DNA of 54,521 nucleotides from an uncultured Saprospiraceae bacterium. GTDB taxonomy: Bacteria; Bacteroidota; Bacteroidia; Chitinophagales; Saprospiraceae. The translations under genes and the position numbers were made by a program. The number at the start of each line of letters is the position of its first letter. Position 1 is the first letter of the stretch. Of the stretch, positions 26,513 to 35,285 are shown piece after piece. The DNA lies in assembly GCA_937995755.1 (NCBI GenBank), contig CALKJD010000022.1, forward strand, positions 1 through 54,521, given 5' to 3'. A model generated the notes under the pieces. It was not told the origin of the DNA, did no database searches, and saw only the letters and a list, made by a program, of their open reading frames with translations.

Positions 26513-26841
26513 CAGAATAAAAAGATACATATCTAAAGAGATATAAATGCCGATACCACTAATTAGGAGTTTGCTAAGAAATGCGAAGAAATGTATAGAA
26601 TAGTTGAATTGGGTAATCGGTGAAAGATCAAGTTGTTGATTATTTCCCAAGCTTTCAAAATTGAATATATCTAAATTGGTTAAGTGTATATTCATGAAGG
26701 CGACTCCCTCGATTTTGATCCACAAGTGACTGTTGCAAATTAGGTCACAATAATACGGTTAGCCATTACGTAAATCTTACCCAGATTTATAGGTGAAATG
26801 TGGATTGAAATATTTACGAAGACAATATTGGGAACAATATG
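26513..26841. other. intergenic, no gene seen
   Basis: No convincing gene is visible. The minus-strand open frame at 26462-26725 overlaps the barrel gene's 3' end and has no homology I recognise. An AATACGGTTA string also occurs at 14446. Confidence 0.4.
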
Positions 26842-26873
26842 AAGGCTCTACTTAAAGAAGTAGGGCCTTTGTT
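26842..26873 (+). terminator. isolated terminator-like hairpin
   Basis: The stem AAGGCTCTACTT (26842-26853) pairs with AAGTAGGGCCTT (26858-26869) with one G-U pair, a four-base loop and a short T run with a G. It lies 330 bp after the barrel gene stop, so it either ends a long 3' UTR or an unseen small transcript. Confidence 0.6.
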
Positions 26874-26972
26874 GGTTATAGTCTGTAAGTCAGATACCTA
26901 ATAAAGCTTCTCACTTGGCTTAGTATGACCAAATACTGACGCTTTAATAGGTATTCATTACGCTGAATAAAT

Positions 26973-26980
26973 TAATTTTG
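26973..26980 (+). promoter_or_regulatory. Bacteroidota -7 promoter element (TAATTTTG)
   Basis: TAATTTTG matches TAnnTTTG exactly and ends seven bases before the ATG of the ABC transporter gene, so transcription would start at or next to the start codon. Confidence 0.55.
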
Positions 26981-26987
26981 CGCACCT

Positions 26988-28787
26988 ATGGCAAAAAGAA
27001 AAGTATATGACGACAAGGTCAAACTAAATAAAAAGAATCTAACCGATGCAATGAAGGTGTTTAAATACATCAAACCCTATATGGGGTATTTCATCGGAGG
27101 AATGATCTTTTTAGTTCTGGGCTCTCTCATGTTTATGGTATTTCCTGGAGCTGCTGGCGAAATGGCTAATGTGGCCAATGGAACCCCTAAGCAAAATTTC
27201 AACTTTACAGTATCAGATTACGGTTGGATATTTTTAGTAGTGGTCGTAGGGCAAGGTGTCTTTTCCTATTTTAGAACTGTATTATTTGCGGTAGTCTCCG
27301 AGAGGGGAATGGCTGATCTGCGTAATGATCTATATGCCAAGATCATCACACAGCGAGTTTCATTCTTCGAGGAAAGAAGAGTAGGAGAACTAACTTCAAG
27401 GATTACTGCCGATGTAGAGCAATTGCAAAGCGCCTTTTCAGTAACTCTAGCAGAATTTGTAAGACAGATCATTACACTAGTAGTGGGTATAAGTATTCTC
27501 ATATACCTTACTCCTACATTGAGTCTGGTGATGTTCTTGACCTTGCCAGTAGTTGTAATCATTGCAATGGTATTCGGCAGGTATATTCGTAAACTATCCA
27601 AGAAGAGACAGGATCAGTTGGCAGAGACGAATACGATTGTGGAAGAGACTTTTCAATCTTTCACTGTAGTTAAGTCGTTTGCCAACGAATGGTATGAATC
27701 TCTGAGGTATGCTAAGTCGGTAGAAGAGATCGTTAAGATATCTCTCAATTTTGCTAAAGTAAGAGGATTATTTTTCGTATTCATACTTACCGTGCTATTT
27801 GGAGCGATCTTCTTTATATTATGGAGAGGAGCGTTGATGGTACAGGATCCTAATATTGATATGGAAGTGGGAGATCTATTTTCATTTATATTATATACCA
27901 CATTCATAGGTGGCGCGATTGCTAGCTTTGGTAGTCTGTTTACCTCATTAGCTAGTGCGGTAGGTGCTACAGAGCGAGTACAAGCTATATTAGATAGTGA
28001 AGGCGAAATCAATATCGATGATTATAAGAATGAGCCTGTATTAGATCTCAATGTAGATATTGAATATAAGGATGTACATTTTTCATATCCCACAAGAAAG
28101 GATATGGAAGTACTTAAAGGTATAAATCTCCACATCAAGGCAGGCGAAAAGGTAGCCCTTGTAGGACAATCAGGATCAGGGAAGAGTACTATTATTCAGT
28201 TACTCATGAAATTTTATGATTTGGATAGTGGAGAGATCCTTGTCGGAGGAAAGCCACTGGAAGACTATCCACTTACTGCCTATAGAAGAGGAGTAGGAGT
28301 GGTGCCACAGGAAGTGATACTATTTGGTGGTACGATTAAGGAGAACATACTATATGGTAATCCTAATGCTACAGATGAGCAAGTACTCGAAGCTACAAAG
28401 CAGTCTAATAGTCATGAGTTTATTGACAGATTCCCAGAAGGGCTAGATACGGTAGTAGGAGAAAGAGGGATTAAGTTGTCCGGTGGTCAACGTCAGAGGA
28501 TTGCTATAGCAAGAGCAATACTTAAAGATCCTAAAGTGCTCTTGTTAGATGAAGCAACAAGTTCTCTAGATGCAGAATCAGAAAGAGTAGTGCAAGAAGC
28601 CTTAGATAGATTAATGGAAGGAAGAACATCTATCATCATAGCGCACAGATTATCTACTATACGCGATGTAGATCGTATCTACATACTAGAGCAGGGTAAG
28701 ATCGTAGAGCAAGGAACTCATGATGAATTATATGCCAAAGAGGATGGCGCATATCAACAGTTAGCCAAGCTACAGTTCGATAGTTAA
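26988..28787 (+). CDS. MsbA-like ABC exporter, fused permease and ATPase
   Basis: The product has 599 residues, the standard length for a half-transporter of the lipid/multidrug exporter group. Six hydrophobic segments lie in residues 30-325. The nucleotide-binding domain has Walker A GQSGSGKST, a Q-loop (GVVPQEVILF), the signature LSGGQRQRIA, Walker B VLLLDEATSSLD and the switch histidine in IIAHRLST. It should dimerise in the inner membrane and export a hydrophobic substrate; lipid A core or drugs are possible. A -7 box ends seven bases upstream of the ATG, suggesting a nearly leaderless mRNA. Confidence 0.9.
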   Translation: MAKRKVYDDKVKLNKKNLTDAMKVFKYIKPYMGYFIGGMIFLVLGSLMFMVFPGAAGEMANVANGTPKQNFNFTVSDYGWIFLVVVVGQGVFSYFRTVLFAVVSERGMADLRNDLYAKIITQRVSFFEERRVGELTSRITADVEQLQSAFSVTLAEFVRQIITLVVGISILIYLTPTLSLVMFLTLPVVVIIAMVFGRYIRKLSKKRQDQLAETNTIVEETFQSFTVVKSFANEWYESLRYAKSVEEIVKISLNFAKVRGLFFVFILTVLFGAIFFILWRGALMVQDPNIDMEVGDLFSFILYTTFIGGAIASFGSLFTSLASAVGATERVQAILDSEGEINIDDYKNEPVLDLNVDIEYKDVHFSYPTRKDMEVLKGINLHIKAGEKVALVGQSGSGKSTIIQLLMKFYDLDSGEILVGGKPLEDYPLTAYRRGVGVVPQEVILFGGTIKENILYGNPNATDEQVLEATKQSNSHEFIDRFPEGLDTVVGERGIKLSGGQRQRIAIARAILKDPKVLLLDEATSSLDAESERVVQEALDRLMEGRTSIIIAHRLSTIRDVDRIYILEQGKIVEQGTHDELYAKEDGAYQQLAKLQFDS

Positions 28788-29097
28788 TCAATGTGATTAC
28801 ATCTTGTGGGTGATGATATGCGCATAGACTTATGAGTATGTTTATGATCGTTTGAAGGAGCATATGATATGTGACGTATTCAGAATTATAAGTCCTTAGA
28901 ATGATAAGTACTATCTCAATTTATAGCTTAAATACGCCTTTGGGTAGTAACATTTGCATCTAAGTGAGAGTTATATAATAGAACTTATTACTGATACTAG
29001 GGTTATGCAAGTGGAAATGTCCTTGAATAACGGAGTAGATAGTATCTAAGTATTACCTTTAAGGATCATAATTAATAAATTGAAATTGCACTACTAT
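28788..29097. other. intergenic, no gene seen
   Basis: This 310-bp stretch holds no visible gene, RNA or repeat. A near-consensus promoter string (AACATTTG near 28947) occurs on the plus strand, with three spacer bases instead of two. Confidence 0.4.
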
Positions 29098-29736
29098 ATG
29101 AAGCAAGTATTCCTCGTTATATCATTTGTATGTACTACTTATATGCTCAATGCTCAATTTGGCTATGGGCTTACAGTCTCTAATGATATATATAATTGGT
29201 ATCAAAATCCGGAAAGTATCGGACCTAATGATGAGCCATTAGATATCCATGAAGGAAATGGCTCTTTATTACTCAACCTTGGAGTTGGGCCAAAAATATG
29301 GATTGGTGCACCTAAGTTTTCATTCTCACTTGAGACTCAGGCTAAAATAGGCCTTCTTGGTTTAGCGATTAAAGATTATAAAGGTCTAGGAAATCACTCT
29401 ATTCCAGTAATTGGAAGATTAAATTTTGGTGGCTTATCAGGATTAGACAAAGAAGGAAAGTTTGGATGGTCTATCGGTGGTGGAATCCAATGGAACAAGA
29501 CAGAACTATATAATACCCTCAACGATTATACTGAAAGAGGAGTAGATAGAAACTACTTTAAGACATATGTAGGTCAAGTAGGTTATGGATTTGGTCTTAG
29601 CGGATTTGCTATTCAAGGAATATTAAGGTTAGGATATAATCCTGATACAAAAGCTCGTTCTCTTAATTTCGGTCTTCAGTATGATTTTAATTTGCCAAAA
29701 TTGAAAAAGATATCTAATCCTGAAAGCGAATTATAG
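29098..29736 (+). CDS. small exported protein, probable beta barrel
   Basis: The product has 212 residues. The start at 29098 gives a signal peptide (VFLVISFVCTTYMLNAQ). The mature protein consists of Gly- and aromatic-rich alternating strands (GNGSLLLNLGVGPKIWIG, FGWSIGGGIQWN, VGQVGYGFGLSGFAIQG, ARSLNFGLQYDFN), as in small outer membrane barrels. No function is known. Its terminator-like inverted repeat overlaps the stop codon (AAAGCGAA at 29723 with TTCGCTTT at 29739). It is followed 58 bp later by murB, with no clear link. Confidence 0.65.
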   Translation: MKQVFLVISFVCTTYMLNAQFGYGLTVSNDIYNWYQNPESIGPNDEPLDIHEGNGSLLLNLGVGPKIWIGAPKFSFSLETQAKIGLLGLAIKDYKGLGNHSIPVIGRLNFGGLSGLDKEGKFGWSIGGGIQWNKTELYNTLNDYTERGVDRNYFKTYVGQVGYGFGLSGFAIQGILRLGYNPDTKARSLNFGLQYDFNLPKLKKISNPESEL

Positions 29737-29794
29737 TCTTCGCTTTTATAATGGTCTAATGACGAAAAATCGGACCACAGTATAATACTCTTCT

Positions 29795-30793
29795 ATGAAT
29801 ACAGCTTCTTTACAGGCCTTCAATACTTTTGGGGTAGACGCGCAATGCAGTAATCTAATAAAGATCTATAGCGAGCAAGATATCTATGATACGCTACTTA
29901 CTTACGGAGCACCATACAAGGTGATTGGTGGAGGCAGTAATATATTGCTAGCAGGTAATATAGATGCTACCGTCCTGATTAATGAAATCAAAGGAATACA
30001 GGTAGTAGATGAAGATGAGAAGCATGTATTAGTAACTGTAGGTGGTGGCGAAAATTGGCATAATCTAGTATTGTGGTCTATCAGTCATAATCTATCAGGA
30101 TTACAAAATCTATCCCTTATTCCAGGTTCAGTAGGAGCAGCACCGATTCAAAACATTGGTGCCTACGGTGTAGAGCAGTCTCAATGCTTTCACAGTTTAA
30201 GAGCGATCTCACTGACTACAGGATTGACCAAAGTATATTATAAAGAGGATTGTAAGTTTGGCTATCGCGATAGCATTTTCAAAAAAGTAGACGCTGGCAA
30301 ATACATTGTTACTCATGTAACCTATATGTTGAGTAAAGAGGTGGATATCAATGTGAGTTATGGTGCCATTCGAACTGAGTTAACAAATAGAAATATAGAA
30401 ATGCCTACGCTCAAGCAGATCAGTGATGTGATATGCGATATCAGAGTATCCAAACTTCCAGATCCATTAGTGGTGGGTAATGCGGGTAGCTTTTTTAAAA
30501 ATCCTGTGGTTGCAGAAGAAGTATACGAATCACTGCTGGAGAAGTACCCTGAAATAGTAGCCTTCCCATTTGGAGATCTGATGAAGCTTTCTGCTGGATG
30601 GCTCATAGATAGGGCCGGCTGGAAAGGACATAGTCAAAATGGTGCTGCCGTTTACAAGAATCATGCACTTGTGCTTGTTAATGACGGAACTACAAGTGGA
30701 GGTGACATCTGGCAACTTGCTATGGATATACAAGCTGATGTGAAGGCTAAATATGGTGTAGAGATTATGCCAGAAGTGAATGTGTGGGGGTAG
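29795..30793 (+). CDS. murB: UDP-N-acetylmuramate dehydrogenase
   Basis: The product has 332 residues. It reduces UDP-N-acetylglucosamine enolpyruvate to UDP-N-acetylmuramate in the cytoplasmic stage of peptidoglycan synthesis, using FAD and NADPH. FAD-binding motifs are VIGGGSNILLAG and the GSVGAAPIQNIGAYG loop. The later GNAGSFFKNP segment holds the catalytic Ser of the family, and the C-terminal part has SAGWLIDRAGWKGH and GAAVYKNHALVLVN. The length and these motifs fit type I MurB, as in Escherichia coli. It stands outside a cell-wall gene cluster in this window. Confidence 0.95.
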   Translation: MNTASLQAFNTFGVDAQCSNLIKIYSEQDIYDTLLTYGAPYKVIGGGSNILLAGNIDATVLINEIKGIQVVDEDEKHVLVTVGGGENWHNLVLWSISHNLSGLQNLSLIPGSVGAAPIQNIGAYGVEQSQCFHSLRAISLTTGLTKVYYKEDCKFGYRDSIFKKVDAGKYIVTHVTYMLSKEVDINVSYGAIRTELTNRNIEMPTLKQISDVICDIRVSKLPDPLVVGNAGSFFKNPVVAEEVYESLLEKYPEIVAFPFGDLMKLSAGWLIDRAGWKGHSQNGAAVYKNHALVLVNDGTTSGGDIWQLAMDIQADVKAKYGVEIMPEVNVWG

Positions 30794-31256
30794 TTATTGG
30801 ATGCGACAAAAACATAAGTTGGAGTGTGCTAGTGTTTGAGTTTCAATCGGATTGGATTGCTAATGCGAAATTTTATACGTTGATCGTTTCAGATACTCTA
30901 AAGTTTAGGTGTGTGATTTTTTAAATTAATTGTTTATATTTGGTTAGCTTTTCTTAGTGGAATTCCCTTTTCTATTTGAATAGCTTTACTCTGAGACTAA
31001 GTAGAGTGCGGATCTAATACGATAGATCAGAGATTTTAAATATTCTTTATGTTTTGCGAAATGTCTTAATTGATAGAGTCTAACAGCTATATTTAGTGTG
31101 CTTTGATACGCTAAATATAAATATGATAAGTCACGCTAGATTATAAGAGTATTGGAGCACTTCAATATCTGAGGGAAGGAATTCTTTAGAATGTAATTTA
31201 CGAGCTTTGGAGTGGTCTGTAATTATACGCTCGTATTATTTATAAGTAATAATGTA
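30794..31256. other. intergenic with promoter-like element and inverted repeat
   Basis: No gene is visible. TATATTTG (30935-30942) matches the -7 promoter consensus on the plus strand. TATATTTAG (31088-31096) and CTAAATATA (31111-31119) form a 9-bp inverted repeat with a 14-base loop that could fold in the leader of the T9SS gene. If the promoter is used, the 5' leader would be about 310-370 bases long. Confidence 0.4.
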
Positions 31257-31315
31257 ATGCAAAAAAAACATTTGCGAAATTAAATTTCGAAACAGGGATT
31301 GTTTGGGTATTGGCG

Positions 31316-33388
31316 ATGATTATAATGAATATAGTTTCTATGGATTGTGTAGCTCAGGCTGATTCATTAGTACAAGAGAAAGTCGATTCATTATTTCATG
31401 AGTACTTAACAGAAAAATCACTTAATACTAATCATTTACGATTAAATTATTTTCCAATTAGATATCGGAATAATGTTGATTTGGTAATTTATGCGGATGA
31501 AGTGGGAAGGAATCAAAATTATAATATTGTGTTATCTAATAGAAATGGAGTTGTAAAGTCAGTTAATTTTAATTCAGATCAAGAGCACATAGTACTTAGA
31601 AATTTGGATGTTGACAGTGACTATCAAGTCTCAGTCAAAGGACAAGACCATAGCGGTAGTTTTGTTGATTTTGAGTCTAATCTTGGTGTAGTATCTACAG
31701 ATACGCATATAGGTATGGTTAGCCTATCTGATGGGCTATACAAGTCTATTGCAGATTGGAGTGCTAATACTAATCAAAAAGTAAAATTATCGGACTATTT
31801 GCTGGGTATCCAAGATGGATCTAATAATCTAGAAATAGTATATTTTCTACAAAATCATTATAAAATACCTTATGTAAATAGACCAACCGCTCCAGTCAAC
31901 TCTATCGTACGACATTTTCCTGTCTGGCCTCCTGATGGTAATGATGATACATCAGACCCACATGATGAAGATGGAGCAGAAACGCGTGATGATTGCAATT
32001 GTAGTTTTGTGCAGAATACAGCGCGAGATATTAATCCTGGTGATGAACAAATGGACGGTTCTATCATTTCTAAAAGTATAGTAAATGAGAAGACAGATCC
32101 AGAAGAAACATGGTATTCACTGGAAGGTAAAGGAGCTGCTAAGAGAATGAAACTGACCATGAAAGGTAAGCATGGAAGTGGTAAATTTGAAGCCTCTACA
32201 ATTGGTGTGGGTACTGATGCTACTGATGGATCTCCCTTTATGACTCGTATTTCTTATAATTTTGTTTGTAGTGAATACGGAACTGATTTGCCAGAAGATT
32301 GTGAATGTCCTAAAGATATATGGATTGAATATGATTATACTACGTCTATCAAAACATCAGTAGAAAAAGGAGGTGGTTTATGGATATGGTCTAAGGGTGG
32401 TGAAGCTGTGGCTGAGGATCATGTAATATTGATGATTCGAAACGGAGAAGATATATCCATAGAAGATGCGGGTAGTGCAAGATTAGCTACGCATTGTGAA
32501 TCTAATTGGAATACTGAATGGTGGACCAGTGCAGCCTCATTGCTAGCAGCAACAGCAGGCGTAGCCATAGACACTAATGCAAATGCTGCAAGCTGGGCAG
32601 GACTAGCAGATGATTTAGTGGATGTGCTAAGTACCTCATTTTTCATTGGAGAGGGAGACTGTACGGACAAGAATCGACATGGTGTGCTTATGTCTGGCCG
32701 AAAGAAGATTACTATGACCACTAATAGTCCAGTGGATATCATCATGTCTAGTTTTGGATATGAATTTGTAAGAGGGTATGGTAAGTGGACGACTAAAGCC
32801 TCTATGGTAAGCGATTACTCTCTGTCTACTGTTCTATTAGGACAAGATGATGTAGAAAGTGGATGTTGTTCACATAAGGTAGCGGATTTTTATACGGGAT
32901 CATTTGATGATGTCTTTGTTATATTACCGTGGCCTTTTGGTACTATAAAAGTTGCCGACGGTAGTGTCAATGATGCAGATGCGCTTGCTGATAAAGTTTC
33001 TACTCTTTTTGAGTTAAATGCTCCTTTTTCTTCATTGGAGCGTGATTTTAAAGGCGATTATATTTTAGGTGAATGGGGGCATTTCGTTGAAGAAGAATCA
33101 GATTGTTTTACACCTATTGATGCCTTAGTAGGAGAGCAACCAATTGAAATAAGATCTACATATAGTAATAATAAATTCTACCCTAATCCAGCAAGTGATT
33201 TAATTTTTATCAATGAGGATTGCCTGCAAGTAGATATTTTTGATATGTCAGGGAGAATTGTTAAAAGTATAATGAATGTTAAGTCAAGTGAAACAATCAA
33301 TATTGCTGATTTGGATGTAGCCCAATACATACTATCTATTATCACAGAATCTAGTACTGATCGTTATACATTTATAAAAATCAAGTAA
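31316..33388 (+). CDS. secreted protein with T9SS sorting domain; start disturbed by an A8 run
   Basis: From the ATG at 31316 the product has 690 residues. The N-terminus is too short for a good signal peptide. Upstream codons in the same frame encode a proper one (KLNFETGIVWVLAMIIMN ... VAQA) but carry no start codon. An ATG at 31257 would supply it if the following A8 run were A9. The middle part has several acidic, Cys-containing segments (DDCNCSFVQN, YGTDLPEDCECPKDIWIEYD) and no named domain. The end (NKFYPNPASDLIFINEDCLQ ... YILSIITESS) is a T9SS type A domain. It is followed two bases later by a lipoprotein gene, so an operon is likely. Confidence 0.75.
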   Translation: MIIMNIVSMDCVAQADSLVQEKVDSLFHEYLTEKSLNTNHLRLNYFPIRYRNNVDLVIYADEVGRNQNYNIVLSNRNGVVKSVNFNSDQEHIVLRNLDVDSDYQVSVKGQDHSGSFVDFESNLGVVSTDTHIGMVSLSDGLYKSIADWSANTNQKVKLSDYLLGIQDGSNNLEIVYFLQNHYKIPYVNRPTAPVNSIVRHFPVWPPDGNDDTSDPHDEDGAETRDDCNCSFVQNTARDINPGDEQMDGSIISKSIVNEKTDPEETWYSLEGKGAAKRMKLTMKGKHGSGKFEASTIGVGTDATDGSPFMTRISYNFVCSEYGTDLPEDCECPKDIWIEYDYTTSIKTSVEKGGGLWIWSKGGEAVAEDHVILMIRNGEDISIEDAGSARLATHCESNWNTEWWTSAASLLAATAGVAIDTNANAASWAGLADDLVDVLSTSFFIGEGDCTDKNRHGVLMSGRKKITMTTNSPVDIIMSSFGYEFVRGYGKWTTKASMVSDYSLSTVLLGQDDVESGCCSHKVADFYTGSFDDVFVILPWPFGTIKVADGSVNDADALADKVSTLFELNAPFSSLERDFKGDYILGEWGHFVEEESDCFTPIDALVGEQPIEIRSTYSNNKFYPNPASDLIFINEDCLQVDIFDMSGRIVKSIMNVKSSETINIADLDVAQYILSIITESSTDRYTFIKIK

Positions 33389-33390
33389 TT

Positions 33391-33888
33391 ATGAAATTAA
33401 AAAACATAATATTTTTAGCCTTAGTAACTTTATTGCTAAGCGCCTGCAAAAAAGAAGTAGATGAAATTTGTGTGGAGACTTGCGGGTGGCAGCAAGATTG
33501 CGTCAATGGTGAATGTGAGTGTCCAGAAGGCTACTATAAAATTGAGAATTCTTGCGAAGAAATTAGGGAGAATTATTTCTTCGGAAAATTGGATTGTACT
33601 TGTTTTGATGATTTCATAATTGATTTGTCTTTTATTCCTATTGGTTCGATACAATACATATGGGCTGGTGGATCGCCAATGACCGAATTAAGTAGTTCAA
33701 ATGAAAATGTATTTAAAGCCACTTTCTTTTTCTCTTTTGGAGAGGGATGTAATTTTAATGGAGTTCTAGCGGAGTTTGTAGATTTTACCGTAGAGAGGCT
33801 AAACGACGATGAAGTCAATGTCCATGCCAGATGGTGGACTATAGCTGATGGTACTTTAGCAGAGTGCGAGAGTGTGTTTGTACATTAG
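33391..33888 (+). CDS. Cys-rich lipoprotein with EGF-like segment
   Basis: The product has 165 residues. A lipoprotein signal ends LLLSAC (Cys at residue 19). Residues 27-52 carry six Cys residues in an EGF-like arrangement (CVETCGWQQDCVNGECEC then PEGYYKIENSC). The rest is a beta-rich domain with a Cys pair (KLDCTCFDD). It should be anchored to a membrane, facing the periplasm or cell surface. The two-base gap from the T9SS gene suggests the two are made together and may interact at the surface. Unknown function. Confidence 0.7.
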   Translation: MKLKNIIFLALVTLLLSACKKEVDEICVETCGWQQDCVNGECECPEGYYKIENSCEEIRENYFFGKLDCTCFDDFIIDLSFIPIGSIQYIWAGGSPMTELSSSNENVFKATFFFSFGEGCNFNGVLAEFVDFTVERLNDDEVNVHARWWTIADGTLAECESVFVH

Positions 33889-33914
33889 ACGAGCAGTATA
33901 TTGAATATAATTTT

Positions 33915-33949
33915 TGACATCTAGAGATCATCTCTAGATGTCATTTTTT
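33915..33949 (+). terminator. terminator of the T9SS/lipoprotein operon
   Basis: A perfect 13-bp stem, TGACATCTAGAGA (33915-33927) with TCTCTAGATGTCA (33931-33943), has a three-base loop and six T residues after it. Confidence 0.9.
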
Positions 33950-33968
33950 ACATAAGTTAATTTAGTAC

Positions 33969-34298
33969 TTATAGGGTACTTCTACCGACGAAGCCATGTT
34001 GAGTCATGCTAGCCATGATCGTCATACACTGATCCAAGTCATCCTGACAAATATCTACTTTATCACAATCCCATAGATGTAATGCATAATCTGCACAAGG
34101 GTTATCTAACCAGAAATAATCGCTACTATCATAAGTAAACCATTGTAGATAATCTCGACATTCGCCTTCGATTACGCCACTGTAGCGCTCCATATCTAAT
34201 ATCTCAATTAAATTATCTATACAAATGTCACTGTCTGTGTCAGGTGAATTACAAGAAAATGCCATGATAGAAAGTAGTAGGAATAGCAAAGTTTTCAT
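33969..34298 (-). CDS. small acidic lipoprotein
   Basis: The product has 109 residues. A lipoprotein signal ends IMAFSC (Cys at residue 16). The mature part is strongly acidic and has six further Cys residues (DICID, GECRDY, NPCADY, WDCDK, DICQDD, DQCMT), compatible with three disulfides. No family is recognised. It is convergent with the T9SS/lipoprotein operon and shares its terminator area. Confidence 0.6.
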   Translation of the reverse strand: MKTLLFLLLSIMAFSCNSPDTDSDICIDNLIEILDMERYSGVIEGECRDYLQWFTYDSSDYFWLDNPCADYALHLWDCDKVDICQDDLDQCMTIMASMTQHGFVGRSTL

Positions 34299-34509
34299 AA
34301 TTGAGCAAATTTGAGTTGAGGATGGATCATTTATCTATTAAGACCATATAATATTGATAAGAGTTGGTCCAAAGGAGAAATGATTATCTTAAAATTGCAA
34401 TAATGCTAGTTAGCACTGTATATTGATAATAAATTCTCATAGGTTTGCGTCTTATTGAGGTTGACTCTGCACAGAGACATTATTTTAGTCAATTATATTT
34501 AATACAAGC

Positions 34510-35262
34510 ATGAAGATTACATACATATTAGCAGTTATATCTTTTACATTATTAATGTCTAGCTGTGGAGCTGGGAAGTACGCTACTAAGGCGAAAGAAG
34601 GCGAAGTAGAGATGTCTATTAGTAAAGGCGTATGCTTTGGCAAATGTCCAGTGTACAGTCTCAAGGTGATGAAAGGCGGAATGGCTGAGCTGGCCGCTCG
34701 TAATCATGTGCAGGGTAAGAAAGGGCTTTATCGTAAAAAACTAGATAAGGCGACTTATAACGATCTCCTTAAAGCCTTCAATGAATCTAAATATACTCAG
34801 TTCTCTCCAAAATATGAATCTAATATTCCTGATTTACCAATGGTGATTATAGGATATGTAGCACAAGATACATTGGCACTCGTTCGCGGTAAAGAAGAGA
34901 GACCTTCTGCACTGATGCAGCTACAATATAAAATGGAGAAATTAGCGCAATCTGAAGGTTGGGATCTTATCGAAGAATACACAAGACCAGATGTAGAGCA
35001 AGAGGAAGAGAAGCCAACTTATATTCTTTCAGAGATCATCATCTTGCCTAGTCCAGGAACGATGTTGCCAAGATGGTTCAAGACCTATGAAGAATATGGA
35101 GTAAGAGTACTAAAGCGTATTACTCCCAATCAAAATTACTGGCTGATTACATACGATGAAGGCAAAGTAAAGCCTGAGAAGATATTAACAATGCTAAAGG
35201 CAGATTCTGCTATTTTGGAAGCAGAATTTAATAAAGAGACTTCAGTAAGAGAAGAACGTTAG
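34510..35262 (+). CDS. DUF6438-type lipoprotein
   Basis: The product has 250 residues. A lipoprotein signal ends LMSSC (Cys at residue 19). The domain that follows, with ISKGVCFGKCPVYSLKVMKG and a later FSPKYESNIPDLPMVIIGY, is that of DUF6438, a family with the conserved CfGxCPxYs motif and no known function. The last 80 residues are a separate alpha/beta segment. It is 23 bp upstream of the cytochrome c biogenesis gene and likely shares its transcript. A role in the envelope is inferred from the anchor only. Confidence 0.8.
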   Translation: MKITYILAVISFTLLMSSCGAGKYATKAKEGEVEMSISKGVCFGKCPVYSLKVMKGGMAELAARNHVQGKKGLYRKKLDKATYNDLLKAFNESKYTQFSPKYESNIPDLPMVIIGYVAQDTLALVRGKEERPSALMQLQYKMEKLAQSEGWDLIEEYTRPDVEQEEEKPTYILSEIIILPSPGTMLPRWFKTYEEYGVRVLKRITPNQNYWLITYDEGKVKPEKILTMLKADSAILEAEFNKETSVREER

Positions 35263-35285
35263 AAAGAGGGCAAATACGAAAAACT

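Noticed and set aside
26462-26725. Minus-strand open frame overlapping the barrel gene end
   Set aside because: Overlaps a well-supported gene, no recognisable domain, composition typical of AT-rich intergenic DNA.
31850-32160. Third copy of the CCCACATGGG motif
   Set aside because: Only the partial string CCCACATGATG occurs, inside coding sequence.
33900-33950. Bidirectional terminator between the convergent lipoprotein genes
   Set aside because: The minus-strand side of the stem is followed by A residues, so only plus-strand termination is supported.
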